In this document: positions 33,251-45,735 of the stretch, piece after piece
Position numbering within the stretch: the stretch's first letter is position 1
How the letters are laid out: each line of letters opens with the position of its first letter
Origin: Podocnemis expansa
Taxonomy: Eukaryota > Chordata > Testudines > Podocnemididae
Reading direction: 5' to 3'
DNA length: 64,000 nt
Assembly (NCBI GenBank): GCA_007922195.1
Contig: ML681998.1
Location: forward strand, 20,223,663-20,287,662
Program-made: the position numbers and the translations under genes
Notes under the pieces: generated by a model
The model's database searches: none
The model's input: the letters and a program-made list of their open reading frames with translations, nothing else
What the model was told of the DNA's origin: nothing

Positions 33251-35554
33251 AGAAGCAAGATGGAGCCCATTAACTGGAGGTGAGCTGTGGCTGGCTATTT
33301 TACAATTTGACAACTCTGCTGATGGCTTTTGTGCCAGAAAAGGGCTTCCAGAAATTTCACTGAGGCATAGATACTAGCAAATGCTAGCTGGATGATAATC
33401 TTGGAAGTTTCAGAGGCTATCTTTATGGGAAGAACTTTTCATTGCAGCTCTTCGGAATAGTTGTACTAATGGCAATTATCTGGTGAGGGTCAGAGGTGGG
33501 AGGGGATGAGCACTGCTCAGCTCCTCATTAGTGAAATTGTACATGGCACTGGTTTGAGGTTAAGCTTTATTTTTTAGGTGACACTATGAGACGTTCCTTT
33601 ACATTCTTTTTTATAATTACTAACACTGTGTGGGAATTGGTCATTGTTGTAGTGCAATGTAACAATACAACTGTTGGAGGCCATTGGGCAGGCATAAGTC
33701 GGGGGAAACACCAGGTGCAAAGATGGCTCTATCTGCTCCACATTAGCTAAGCAGACATCCCTGGATCAGAAAGAAATCCAGGGCAGGCTGAGCATGGACC
33801 ACTGGAGGGAGGCTGCAGGATGAGACCAAGGAACCCTGGCTGTTCTATATCCTTTCAGAGCTCAATAATACCCCTTCCAATGGGGCTATAGCTTAGGACA
33901 ACCATAGCCTAGCCCTGAAGAACCTGAGGAGAGGACGCTGGCCTTCCCTATGTCCACACACTGTGTAAGGTATATAGACATGAGACAATAGACTTTAAAA
34001 CGTGTGGTTGATAACCACAGTCTCTCTCTCTCCTCTCTTTTAACTGTCTGGTGGTAATCACTTTAATGCACATTCCAAATCCTAGCTTCCTGTCAGAGCT
34101 AAAGACAGTGAGAATCAATAGCTCCAACCCAACAGGTGGAAGAGCTCATCTGGAGAGCATTAATTAAGCTAAAACTAAAGTACACAATGCCCAGGAAATG
34201 AAAGCTCTGATGCTTGAAAAGGACTTTTCAAATGATGATTAGTTTATCATACGAAAGGCCCCCATAATTGAAAAATAGATAAAACCTCTTTTGCCCTTCC
34301 AGCCTAGTTAAAAATTATTCCAAGAGGTTACCAGCAAGGTAATGTCCCGTTTCTTCTGCAAAGCAGCCAATTGCACACTATGAGAGGGACGGGGAAGCTC
34401 CAAGTTAAATCAAATAGAAATAACTTACTGTGAGCTGAAAGATCAAATAAGGGAAACCATATCTTACCCCAAGAAATCCAGACTACCTTGCCTTCATCTC
34501 AAACTGTACATTTGTCTGCCTTGTGAATTAGATTAACTCTATGTGTGTTTGTGTATGTGTACATGGAGATTATCTTCTGAGAAGCTCTAGATAATGTGAC
34601 ATGCTTATGGCACAATCAAAGTATATATAGAGTATATCAAGTAGATCTGGAAGATTATAATGGAGTCTGTTGTTTTATGTTGTAAATGAGTGTTGCACCA
34701 AAGAGGTGGCATGAGCTGTGTGGCACAAGAAGAGAAGAAAACACAGAGAAAGGAGCAGCTCATGAGAACATAAGTTTGATTTATGAAAGAAAGTGTTTAA
34801 AAGGGGGAGATGCCAATTAAGAGTGTGGCTTAATAGTGAAATATAGTCCTTGAAATGAATCAAAAACATAAAAAGCCTCCAATAAGAAAAGGATTGACCA
34901 AATGCTGTATACACCATCACCATCTACTGGATTCTGATGGACACAGCAGAAAAATTATTAAAGCAGAGAGCCATTTGGCACAGGGCCAACAGAAGTTGGT
35001 CTCTTCCTGTGAGCTATTTAGTCAGGGCATATACGACTGAGGTCACTATATGGGATCCCAGAACATGCTGAGCCACTGTGGACAGCCTGTCCCCTTGTCC
35101 AGGGTCACAGAACTAAGACTCAAATGAACCCATGAAGACATTGCCGAATCCCCACATGTAACCATTGCGCAAACCAGATAGGGGAAAGGACTCTTCCCTA
35201 TACCAGGGTTAACAGAATGTGAAGTGATAAGATTTTATGTACTGTATTTTCCCTTCTGATTTTTTTTTAACATAAACAATGGAAAGTTATCTTGTTGAGC
35301 CTATACACTTTAGTGAGACCTCAAGTAATGGTATTTTGGATTTTAGCTAACGCTATATACATACTTTCCTTTATAAATCCATACAGCTTGGTTTAAGTGA
35401 AATTTGAACATTAAGTACTTGCTTTTGATATTCTAAACTTGCTTCTTCCATACCACCCATTCAACTAACTGGGCTTATCTGGTAAAAGGTAACTTAAGGA
35501 CAAGCACATTATTGGAGAAATGCTGAAAGTGTGATAAATATTTTAGGTATCAAA
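33251..35554. other. Intergenic, no gene recognised
   Basis: No supported gene. A stretch at 33670-34060 has LTR-like looks (TGTTGGAGGCC start, CT-rich end) but no partner. Confidence 0.45.
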
Positions 35555-36564
35555 GGCTATGTCTACACTAGGGGCTTAAGTCAACTTAAACTCCCTTAAG
35601 TCAACTTAAGCAAAGCCAAGGCTACATTTACAATTTATTAAGTTGACTTAAGTGCTTGCTTAAGCAACATTATTAAGTTGACTTAAGCTAATGTAGCTAA
35701 GGCATTGGCTTAAGTTGACCTTAAGTGGCCACCAAGACATCTGCCATGGTCCCCAAAAACCAGGAAGTGCCTGCCCTGGCCAATCCCAGGACAGGAGAAA
35801 GCCCTGCCACCCTGCCCACAGATAGAGTAACCAGGCCTCCAGCTGTCTGCAAGCATGGAGGGCAGAGGCAGGGAGGCAAGAAAGCAGGTTCTATCCTGGA
35901 CCCACCAGGAGATCCTGGATCTCCTGGCCATTTGGGGGAATAAGGCTGTACACTCCCAGCTCCAGGGCAGCCAGCAGAAGTGGGAGGTGTTCAGCAGCAC
36001 CTTCCCGGGCCTGGTGGAGAAGGGACACACGCAGGACACTCAGCAAGTCCGGGTAAAAATAAAGGACCTCCAGCAGGTCTACCACAGGGCCCAGGAGGCC
36101 ATGTGGCACTTGGGGGCAGCCACCACCAAGTGCTCTGATTACAGGGAGCTACACAGTGGCTGCTGAGAACAAGCTCTTGTTCCTATGTGTTTATGGGCCC
36201 TTTATTTCGAAATAAAAAAAAATTAGTCTACATGATGTTTCCTTATTTCGAAAGGACGGACCTCATCCTTTCAAAATAAGGATCATCCTTCCGAAAAAGT
36301 AAAACCTACCCCCCCCCGAAAAGACCGTTATTTCAAAACGGATGTTTCGAAATAACGGCTTTAGACCTGTTGTTTCGAAACAACAGTTTGAAACAGCAGT
36401 CCCATTGCCGTTATTTCGAAACATCCGTTTCGAAATAACGGTCTTTTCAATCCCGCGGTTTCCCTTATTTCGAAAGGAGCCCTTTCGAAATAAGGGTTTT
36501 ATTTCAAAATCAGTCCTTTTGAAAGGACTGATTTTGGAATAAATCGGTCTGTGTAGACGTGCCC
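35555..36564 (+). mobile_element. Chimaeric Harbinger-like element carrying a Myb/SANT-like frame
   Basis: Left end GGCTATGTCTACACTAG, right end CTGTGTAGACGTGCCC. The left arm is of the AAGTCAACTT type and the right arm of the TTTCGAAA type, so the two halves come from different subfamilies. The core encodes a Myb/SANT-like domain at 35855-36166. It is the largest family member in the window and the only one with a recognisable protein. No clear target duplication is visible at its outer ends. Confidence 0.78.
35855..36166 (+). pseudogene. Myb/SANT-like DNA-binding domain remnant (transposon accessory protein)
   Basis: The 103-codon frame reads VLSWTHQEILDLLAIWGNKA, VHSQLQGSQQKWEVFSSTFP, TQDTQQVRVKIKDLQQVYHR and ATTKCSDYRELH. 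This is the trihelix Myb/SANT-like fold: tryptophans near the start of helices 1 and 2, the W.....E(I/L)L..WG start, a DTQQVRVKIKDL third helix and a terminal YRELH. Families with this domain are the second protein of PIF/Harbinger transposons and the many SCAN/Myb-like genes derived from them. It stops right after YRELHSGC, so the usual C-terminal part is missing, and the Met used is not necessarily the original start. It is most likely a relic. Confidence 0.72.
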
Positions 36565-36765
36565 TATATTTTTACATTACAAGAATAAAATAATGTAGTT
36601 GTTGAATACAAACTCTGTTTTAATGGGAAAAACAACACAGCTAAAACCAAACATTTTTCACCTTGAACCAAAAATGCTAAGAACAAATCTGTGAATCATT
36701 CATGGCATTGCAAAGTAATCTGACAAAGACTGGCACAACCCAAACCATTGCAACTAACTCTTTCA

Positions 36766-37651
36766 GGCTATGTCTACATTTGCAATTAAGTTTGAATTAA
36801 GGAGATTTAATTCGAATTAAATTAGTGCATGGCCACACTAGCTTTCATTAGTTCGCACTAAGGAGTTCCCTTAGTTCAAACTATGGAAAGCCTAGTTTGA
36901 ACTTATAAAACTTACTCTGAGTTCGAACTAAGGGCTAGTTCAAACTTATTAGTTCGAACTAACCCAATGGGGCTGCGTTAATTTGAACTAACGGTTAGTT
37001 CAACCCCAAAGACACACCCCCTTTTCCCAATCTGGCCCAGGGCAGATGGAGCTCCAGTCCCCTGGCCAGGTGTGTGTGTGTGTGTGGGGGGGTGAATCCA
37101 CACACCCAGCTGTGCAGAACTGGCCAGGAGGGAGAAAAGGCATCCTCCTGCCCAGCTCTAGGTGAGCTTGCCAGGTAGGGGAGAAAGCAGCCCCTGCCCA
37201 TTTCTAGCCCTCTGAGCAGGGCACAGGAAAAAGTATCCCCTGCTTGGCTCTAGCCTGCTGAGCCAGGCAGCAGGGAAAGGCATTCCCCCACCTAACTCTA
37301 GCTGCACTGTGGCTATAGCCTGATGGTGGATTCCTTTCCCTGCACCTGGCTCAGCAGGCCAGAGCCAGGCCCGGGATGCTTTTCCCGATGCCTGGCTCTG
37401 AGGGCTAGAGCTGGGCAGGACATTGGGTGGAGGCATGGCCCTTTGGGGGGGGCATGTTTCCACACCACCCATGGTGCCCCGCTCCTAAGTCAAACTAGCA
37501 AGTCCTGTCAATGGCCATGCTAGTCAAATTGGTTTTCCTAGTGGGGCCATGGTTGTTCAAAATAACTTAATTCAAACTAATTATTATTAGTTTGAATTAA
37601 TGAGTTCAAACTAAGTTAGTTGGAACTAGTTTCCTAAGTGTAGACATAGCC
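36766..37651. mobile_element. Harbinger-like element, TTCGAACTAA-type arms with a GC-rich core
   Basis: Left end GGCTATGTCTACATTTG, right end AGTGTAGACATAGCC. The arms have TTAGTTCGAACTAA and TTAATTCGAATTAA variants. The core at 37000-37480 is GC-rich, with the near-repeats AGGGAGAAAAGGCATCC, CTGCCCAGCTCTAG and CCTGGCTC..(A/G)GGGC. It is related to the element that starts at 63076. Confidence 0.8.
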
Positions 37652-38474
37652 TTGAATTGGGGGCTGCACTGAACAGCTGGAACTTGATCCAATATTCACA
37701 GACATCATGAGTCTTTCTCCAGTTCATCCAATGTGAAGTGGATCAGAGGTAGTAAGTGCACAGCAGGGAACTGAGAAAGTATTTGAGGAGGAGGCTGAAG
37801 TGAAAAAGTTACATATTCTCTTCTGTATATTTTCTGAAGTGCCTGGAAGAAATGAATCTATGCATTCAAACTGCCCCCACAGTTATCTCTTGGGCTCAGC
37901 ATGATCAGAGGTAATATATATACCTTATTTAGGTACCTAACTATAAGTAGTCTGATTTTCAGAGAAGATGGGCAACCCTAGCCTCTATTGAATATAGTGG
38001 GAACTTGGGCATTCCCAGCAGCTTTAAAAATCAGCCACCTATTTAGGTGTCGAAGCAGAACTTAAGACGCCCAGGATGTATGAAACTGAAACAGGCTTCC
38101 CACTAGAATGCATTTGTTAATGCTCACATTTAAAAATATAATGTATTATTTCCCCGTATTAACCTGATAACATAATATAGCCTCTTGATCTGTACTTTGA
38201 AACAATGTGTGCCTACTCTCAAACAGATCTTATGGACATCAGCTAAGCACAGGCAGTGCATTTTCTGCAATCTTACCTTGGCCTGTGACTCCATCAGATC
38301 TCACAGGATGAGCAGGGTCAGGCCAAGTGAGAAGCCTGAGGGCGGGACAGGAGACTTTAATGGGAATGCTGAGCAAAGGTATAGAAGAACGGCACCAGTG
38401 ATGTAGGGCAGCTTTATTGAGAAAAAAACTATAGGTTTGTAATATTTTCCTATGTATAAATTTCACAAAAAATT
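37652..38474. other. Intergenic, nothing recognised
   Basis: No gene or repeat end supported. Confidence 0.5.
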
Positions 38475-38893
38475 AGGGTGTTGGGGCACATGACATACAA
38501 GGAGAAACTGAAGGAGCTAGGCTTATTTAGTCTGCAGAAGAAAAGACTGAGGGGGGAATTTGCCAGCAACCTACAACAACTCTGCAGAAGAGGGAGCTAG
38601 GCTATTATCACTGGTGACAGATGACAGACCAAGGAGCAATGGCTGTAAGCTGCAGCTGGGGAGGTCTAAGCTGGCTATTAGGAAAAAAAATTTTCACTAG
38701 ACGGGTGGTAAAGCACTGGAATGGGTTGCCAATGGACATGGTGGAATGTCCATCTTTGGAAACATTTAAGGCCCAGTTAGACAAAACCCTGGCTGGAAAG
38801 ATTTAATGGGAGTGGTCCTGCTTTTAGTAGGGCAGTGGACTAGATGACCTCATGAGGTCCCTTCCAGCCCTAATATTCTATGATTCTATGAAA
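38475..38893 (+). mobile_element. CR1 LINE, C-terminal coding and 3' end fragment
   Basis: Contains the CR1 C-terminal words: GWPWS-like [20 protein letters not shown] and LETFKAQLDKTLAGKI. The 3' end follows, with CTAGATGACC, ATGAGGTCCCTTCCAGCCC and the tail ATTCTATGATTCTATGA (38876-38892). Confidence 0.92.
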
Positions 38894-39695
38894 AGTTGGA
38901 CCTGGTAGTTATACTTACTTAATTTTCTCAGACATAAAACTACATTTAATATGGAGTTAAGGAAGACTGTGCATCAATAACTTACATGTACATTATAGAC
39001 GAGTTATAATTATCCCCACACCCTGCATTACAAACCTAGGAAATTTAGAGCTAGAATTATACTTAGGGAAATGTAAATGTATTAAGGGATGGAAGTGCAC
39101 CACTAAGGAATCCAAACAACCTTAAACTCCACATTACAATAATATTATGCTATTATTAATAAGATATTTTTAGAATTTTTGATTCCTAATTAGATTAAAT
39201 TGATTTGTAAACTCCCATTTTTTTTTCTAATTTTTTCCTTCTGGGCAGAATCAAACTTATTTGGGTGCCTTAATGGTGTATTTCGATACATTAATAAATT
39301 TTTTTTTTTAAGTGAAGCCTTAACTTCTGCGTTTGTAATGCTTAGACAGAGGATTTTTTGCCCCCTGGATACGTGCTCTCAACCTCAACTCCATTCTAAT
39401 GTAGTGTTCTGCCAGGAATTTTAAAAATTTTTAAAATTTTCAAGTAGGAACAAGGCATCCAAAGAGAAACATGCTATTTCTAATTATTTGAAATTATGGG
39501 GTATTAATCATTTCTAATCACATTTAACTTTTAAGGGCAGATTCAGAGTAGCACCAGTAAGCCTGAGTGCACTGGCCAGCTAGGCTGTGTTTTACCTCTG
39601 CCTCATGCTGCCAAAACAGTGGAAAACGAAGTATGCTGATGAGTCTGGCCTTTATGATGCAATTTGTTTACTGGTTTGGAGGACTGTGTTACATA
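38894..39695. other. Intergenic, nothing recognised
   Basis: A+T-rich, no gene. Confidence 0.5.
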
Positions 39696-40486
39696 AGCTA
39701 TGTTTACCCCAAAGCTAGAAGGCATAATTTCTAGCTCATGTAGACATACCAGTGCGAGCGCACAGTAGCATGCTAGAAAAAGTTTAGCTCTAGCAGTGAA
39801 AGCAGCAGGATGAGCTAGTTGCTGAAGTGCATGCCTAGAGTCTTAGGCTGTGTTCACACAGCCTCCTTATTTCGAAACAACAGAGGTTGTTTCGAAATAA
39901 GGTTTCAGCTGTTCGCACGACGCACGGTTGTTTTGGAACAACGGAAGCCGTTGCTCCGAAACAACCATGTTGTTTCGAAACAAGTAAAACCTGCCCAGCA
40001 CTGCTCCTCGCCAGTGCCTGCACACCTGGGCTGCAGGCACCGGTGGGGTTCAGCGCTGCCCAGCACTGCTCCTCGCCAGTGCCTGCACACCCGGGTGTGC
40101 AGGCACCGGCGGGGTTCAGCGCTGGGCAGCGCTGAATGCCGGTGGTGCCTTCAGCCCCCTGCGGAAGTGAAATAGCAAGTTCATAGTATGAACCTGCTAT
40201 TTCGTTTCCCGCCTTTTTCCCTTATTTCAAATTAACATTTTGTTAATTCGAAATAAGTTGTTTCGAAATAAGCGTTATTTCGATATATGGTTGTTGCGAA
40301 ACAACCATATCGAAATAACCGGCTGTGTGAGAACACAGCCTTAGACAGGATTAAATCTGGAAATCTAGCCTATCCCACCACTTGGCCCACCATGGCTATT
40401 CTTTGTTTTTAGTGCCCTAGTTCATTAAGGGTGAAGGCCTACTCAAGATGGAAATTATACATTCCAGCTCCCATGTAGACATAGCT
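39696..40486. mobile_element. Inverted-repeat element hosting a second inverted-repeat element
   Basis: Left end AGCTATGTTTACC and right end CATGTAGACATAGCT, with ATA on both sides (39693-39695, 40487-40489). Both ends carry a TTTCTAGCTCATGTAGACAT-like word. The element at 39846-40340 has inserted near its middle. Confidence 0.6.
39846..40340. mobile_element. Harbinger-like element with TTA duplication, TTTCGAAA-type arms
   Basis: Ends GGCTGTGTTCACACAGCC and GGCTGTGTGAGAACACAGCC. TTA flanks both sides (39843-39845, 40341-40343). The arms are TTGTTTCGAAACAA and TTATTTCGAAATAA iterations. The core holds two tandem copies of a unit of about 70 bp (CCAGCACTGCTCCTCGCCAG to GGGGTTCAGCGCT). Confidence 0.88.
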
Positions 40487-40489
40487 ATA

Positions 40490-43400
40490 TACAAGTACTT
40501 TGTGAAAGGAGGGGCAATAGCAACTCGGTTATAATGTCTCTGTACTTCAAAAGTTTCCACTAGGCTCTGGTCCTGCTTACACCAGTACTGTGGTTGGGTT
40601 GAGGCAGCAGCAAATAGGAGGGGTTTTTAAATCTCTAATGCCCAAGTTAGCATGGAGCGGCTGAATCTTTAAGGGGCAGTGTCAATTGGAGTGGCTAACC
40701 TACAAATGCCAATTCCTGAGTAGAGGTAGGTGAATTTTTTCACATGAAAATTTTGGTGAAAATGTACATTTGGTGACACTGAAATGTTTCATAAATTTGG
40801 GTCAGTTTCACTGAATTGTTTCAGAACATGCTTTTTTTTTAATTCCAAAATTTAAATGCTTCCTTTCAAATTTTTTGAATTAAAGCATTTCAAATTTTCC
40901 ATTCAAAAGTTCTTTTCATGTCAAAATTTCCTTGGATTTTTATTTTAAAAAAACAGTAGAAAATGTTTTAAAATGTTCAAAATTGTACCAAAATGTTTCA
41001 TTTGATTCCAAACATTTTTTAACATTTTTTGATACACCAAAATTATTGAAAAATGTCACTTTCAGTTTGCCCCCAAAACAAGTTTTTATTTTGTATTTTT
41101 AGAATTACCAAAAATATGTTATTCACACATTTGTCCAATCTCCCTCATACCACCGGTCATCACAAGCAACAGAATTATTGCAGGCAAATTAGCTGTACAG
41201 GAAATTTGGTGATCAGTTGAGATTACTGTGATGTCACAATGGTGTCACCTAAAAATTAACTCAACTATTGACCTGACCCTTTCTGTACCCTATGTAGTCA
41301 TAACAATTAGCTACAACCATTAATAATTAGGCTTAATTATATTTTTTTCAAATATAGTCCACATACAAGATTTCAATGATTTTTTAACCCTAAAGTTTGA
41401 AGAGTATGGATCATTGCAGACAAAGAAAAGACTGACACACATTCTACATTTCATAAAAGACTCAGTTTGTAGTTAAATTTAACTCAGAAACTAACTAACA
41501 GATTTATTTGTTAATTCTTAAAAAAATCACTTTGTACCCAAAGAGTAAATTGTGTAATGTAGGGGAGGGTATAATATACTTCCACACAGCATATATTGTT
41601 ATAATCCCTGCTGTAAATTGAGAATAAACTTTAACCATAACTATGGAGCCACAGCTATTGTGCCCATAATACATTTACCCTGAGTATACTTGTCACTGGT
41701 GTGCATGGGGGTGTGTGTGTGGGTGTGTGTGTGGGTGTGTGTGTGTGTGCGCGCACGCACATGCAGGTGCACATGCGTTGCTGTATGCATGTGTGTTCTG
41801 TGGATTGTCCGAGGCATGGTGGACTATAGCTATCTCCTATATTTTATTTTGGGCATTCTTATGAAATCATTCACACCCTTAGGGAGAACCATGAGGTGGA
41901 ACATAACCCATGCTGAATTCTTAATGCATAAGAAAAATGACACTAGTACAAGGATTTGGGGGTCAGTTCATTCTGACCATGTACTTGAGGATCTCTTTTG
42001 GCTGACCCTAGAGTTTAATAGGCTATTATAATCTTGCTTCCTCTGCATCCAGAGATGCCAGGAATAAAGACTGTGCTTCTGAGACACTGTTTGTGACTCT
42101 GTTTTAAACAACTTGTGGTAATATATATTTTCATTTTTATACCCTATAGAGGGCTGGATATAATATCTTTGTATTTGTGGTGGTATTTTTTTTTCTGACT
42201 TCAGAGAAGCCATTTTTGAGAGAAACTGTCTCCATGTACAGAACTCCCTTTCTCTGAATTCTAAGATCCAATAGTATGCAAGTCCAAAGTAGCAACCTTA
42301 ACTCTGAACTAGATGGCTTTTTATACAGCCCTATTTTTGTAGTTCATTAAGTCCTCCATCTTGCTCCCATTTTAGTCAATGGTAGCTTTGATTTCATTGA
42401 TTTCCAGAGCAACAGGATTTAAGAGGTCTGGAAAATTTGATGTTTTTGAACTTTGCTGTCAGTGATTCATACACCAATCCCCATTTGCACTGACTACTTC
42501 CACACAGTAATAGGAAGAAAGAAAGAAAGAGAGTGAAACTCTTCAGACAAAACATTATTTGCAATTATTGCTTCCTCAAAGGGGATTACTTTATACTTAC
42601 CAAGAAATACAGTGTCTGTTTTATTGCTTAATGCTTCAGTGTCTGGGTTATCACAAATGATTACAGCTGTCTCCAGTGACTAAACTATTGCAGGGTGGGT
42701 CAAATACATTTCCTGACCTAGCAGGCCCAAAGAGACACAGCAGGGTGAGTTAATATGAATTATCTATGTTATGAACCAACACCTTTGTGATACAAAATTG
42801 AGAATCATCACAAACCCAAAAGATCTCACAGAAGCAATTTATTTTTTAAATAATTTTGAAGTTGGAAATAGCAATCATATATCATTTTATTTTATGCCTT
42901 CAGGCTAATAACAGTCATTTACCATGTTGGCTATGTTCCTCTAGACTCTTCAAAAATCTTCAGTAGAAGTTACAAGGGAATCTTCTGCCACTGAATGTGG
43001 GGGGAGGAGAAAAATCAGTTTCTGGCCACACACTAGCAGTAGGTGCATGAAGTACAGTCATTAGCAGAGTAACCAGTGGTTCCCATTACATGAGAGAGAG
43101 GTGAGAAGCTATTTTGCTCTCTGTAGTCTCACACTACTTTAACAACTGGCAATATGAGCTTTTAGTCAGACCTTGAAGTGCTGTCACGCACACAGCTTGT
43201 CAAGGTGACAAATGTTAATAGTTAAACTCTAAGCTGTCTTTTCGGTGGGTGAGGGGGCATCTTTGCAGGGAGTGTCCACTGAGTACCACTGAGTATTACA
43301 AATTTGTACTGTACTAGGTTGTTGTTTTTTTTTTTTTTTTGTCAGCCATCGCATACATGCTAATGCTGGCTGACAAAAAACAAAACAGGAGAATACAAAT

Positions 43401-44171
43401 TTGCATTACCAAATTAAAGACTTTGTTAAAGATGGAGGTTACCAGCTCCCCTCCCGTCATGTGGCGGAGCACTCAATGGCATGGGGCATATGTCTCCAAG
43501 AGTCCTTCCACTGGGAATGCTGAGGAGGCATGGCAGCATCCCATGGCTTGAAGTGGTTTCAATCATATGCAAGATTTGGAGTTATGTTCAATGGCTTTCA
43601 GCACCCCTGCTATAAAATTGTTCCAGTGCCACTGTATGCTTCTTCCTTTCTTGGATGAGGGTGGAGTATGTGCTTTACTTCTACACCCCCTGGTACCTTG
43701 TCAGTCTTTTTATCGTTATATTATAAGAGGAGGGCTAAAAAGGAGGGAAATGTGGCCAGAGGAAGAGGATTCAAGAGTGGATGTAGAGAGATTAGTGATG
43801 GCAGTTTACATGGGAGAGTGGGAGTGTTTCTCCTCATTCTGAAGGTTTCTCATCTTCTACCACTTCCTTCATCCTTCCCTCTTCAAAACTTTCTAATCTG
43901 CCCCCCTACAACACAAAACATTTAATTTTGCCTCCTTGCAAAGTCACCTCCCCCAGCCTCCCCAATTTATTTTGTCAAAAATACATATTGATTCTGGCAC
44001 CTCTCCCCCTGCAATCACACATTTGATAGTGGTGAACCTTGTGTACACTTGATTCTGGTATTCTCCAAGCCTCTGGTTAATTCTGGGGCCCCCAAAGAGT
44101 TAATTTTGATTTAAACATCGCCATATGCCCTATGATTGATCCTCGCTCTCAGACAATCTTCATATAGTCAG
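40490..44171. other. Intergenic, no gene recognised
   Basis: About 3.7 kb without supported coding sequence. The part at 40730-41100 is strikingly rich in AAATTTT and AAATGTTT words. A (TG)n tract lies at 41708-41750. Confidence 0.5.
41708..41760. repeat. (TG)n microsatellite with a CA-type end
   Basis: TG dinucleotides broken by GTGGG units, ending in an alternating purine-pyrimidine GCGCGCACGCACATG stretch, a possible Z-DNA-forming site. Confidence 0.85.
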
Positions 44172-44235
44172 TTTCCAAAGGGATAGCCTTGTTAGTCTAG
44201 TCCAGCAAAAAAGAAACAAGGAGTCGTGTGGCACT

Positions 44236-44298
44236 TTAAGATTAACAGATTTATTTTTCGCATGAGCTTTCGTGGGAGAAAATCCCACTTCGTCAAAT
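44236..44298 (-). ncRNA. Hammerhead-like fold in the Penelope tail (minus copy)
   Basis: Reading the minus strand: TTGACGA, then a stem GTGGG...CCCAC with a short loop, then CGAAAGC. This corresponds to the hammerhead core (CUGANGA, helix II, GAAA) with one change in the first C. Penelope-like elements are known to carry hammerhead motifs in their terminal repeats. Helix III and the cleavage triplet are only tentatively placed (TTAATC). Confidence 0.45.
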
Positions 44299-44346
44299 GC
44301 TTTTGTAACCTGCTAGGGTGGGCTCAAATTCACTCAATTGCCCCTC

Positions 44347-44356
44347 NNNNNNNNNN
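44347..44356. other. Assembly gap (10 N)
   Basis: Ten N bases in the 3' non-coding part of the minus-strand Penelope-like copy. The true length is unknown. Confidence 0.97.
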
Positions 44357-44532
44357 GGTCCCTAAAAGAGATTGCACCTATTTAGGCACATGGGTTACAC
44401 TTTGAAGATGGGTGAACTTACAGAAAGGAATGAAAATAAATGCAAAGGGGTGTAACACATAGGATCAGGTCATACAGTAACAGCAAATCAGAGCAGTTGT
44501 TAGGTTTAAACCATGGGACGCCTGAAGTCAAA

Positions 44533-45735
44533 TTACCTTTTGTAATGGGAAAAGAACCCATAGTCTCGATTAAGTCCTGCTTTCACAGAATTTAGCTTGC
44601 ATATTAATTCGAGTTCAGCTGTTTCTCTTTGAAGTCTTGATGTCCCAGCTATGTCTCTGACAACAGTCGTTAACAAATCATTTATCGAGTAATTAGAAAA
44701 ACGGAAGTGCTCAGCAACTGGTTTCTTTGTTCTGTGATTTCTGATATCAGCTCTGTGTTCATTTATCCTTTTGCGCAGTGATCGTCCTGTTTGTCCAATG
44801 TATAAGGTGTTGGGGCATTTCTTGCACATGATGGCATAGACCACATTAGTAGCTGAGCAGGTAAATGAGCCTTTGATGGAGTAGCAGGCTTGACTAGGAC
44901 CTCTGATGGTATCTGTTGTGCACATATGTGGGCAGACTTGGCAGCATGGTTTGTTGCAGGGGTATGTGCCTGCTTCAATGTTTTTGTTGTACTGTAGTTT
45001 CAAGAATGCTTGATAGAGATCCTCAAGATGTCTGTCTCTGTCTGAGGGATCAGAGCAGATGCGGTTATATCTTAGGGCTTGGCTGTAGACAATGGATCGT
45101 GTGGTGTGTTTAGGATGGAACCTCGAAGGATGTAGGTAACTATACTGATCAGTAGGTTTTCGGTACAGGGTGGTGGTGATGTGTCTATCCCTGATTTGTT
45201 CTGTAGTGTCGAGAAAGTGGATCTCCTGTGCGCAGTGTTCCAGGCTCAATTTGATGGTGGAGTGGAAATTGTTGAAATCTCTGTGAAAATCTTCAAGAGC
45301 ATCCCTGCCATGGGTCCAGATGATGAAGATGTCATCAATGTAACGTAGGTAAAGAAGAGGTATCTTGGGACGAGACTTGAGTAAACATTGTTTTAAGTCA
45401 CCCATAAAGATGTTGGCATATTGTGGGGCCATATGGGTGCCCATAGCAGTGCCACTGATTTGGAGATATAAATGATCCTCAGATCTGAAGTGGTTGTGGG
45501 TGACAACAAAATCACAAAGTTCAATCACAAGCTGTGCTGTGGCATCATCTGGGATGGTTCTTCTAATAGCTTGTAATCCATCCGTGGGATGTTGGTGTAA
45601 AGACCTTCTACATCCATAGTGGCCAGAATGGTGTTTTCTGGAAGTTCTCCAATGGACTGTATTTTCCTCAGGAAGTCCGTGGTTCTTGAAGATAGCTAGG
45701 GATGTTGATAACATACGGTCTGAGGAGGGAGGACA
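44533..45735 (-). pseudogene. Penelope-like reverse transcriptase and GIY-YIG endonuclease, 3' part
   Basis: The open frame runs from 45903 to 44533 (456 codons), but only the part after about 45590 is the genuine element protein. It shows ISGTAMGTHMAPQYANIFMG (B-like motif) and LLYLRYIDDIFIIWTHG with the catalytic YIDD (motif C). HFLDTTEQIRDRHITTTLYR, a Cys-rich linker (PCNKPCCQVCPHMCTTDTIR) and NTLYIGQTGRSLRKRINEHR, the GIY-YIG nuclease core, follow in order. The first ~66 codons are antisense of the neighbouring plus copy. Motif A (ATMDVEGLYTNIP) lies in another frame just upstream, so one base has been lost near 45590. The linker before the Cys-rich part is deleted in frame. It is 5'-truncated and therefore probably inactive. 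Confidence 0.85.

Larger units (their letters stand above)
44172..45735 (-). mobile_element. Penelope-like retroelement, 5'-truncated copy with tail
   Basis: The minus-strand copy has its 3' tail at 44172-44310, the coding part at 44533-45735 and a 10-N assembly gap in between (44347-44356). The tail has the fold GAAGTGGGATTTTCTCCCAC, then GAAAGCTCATGCG. It joins the plus-strand copy (45735-46945) head to head. The internal part between the reverse transcriptase and the endonuclease is shortened compared with the plus copy. Confidence 0.85.
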
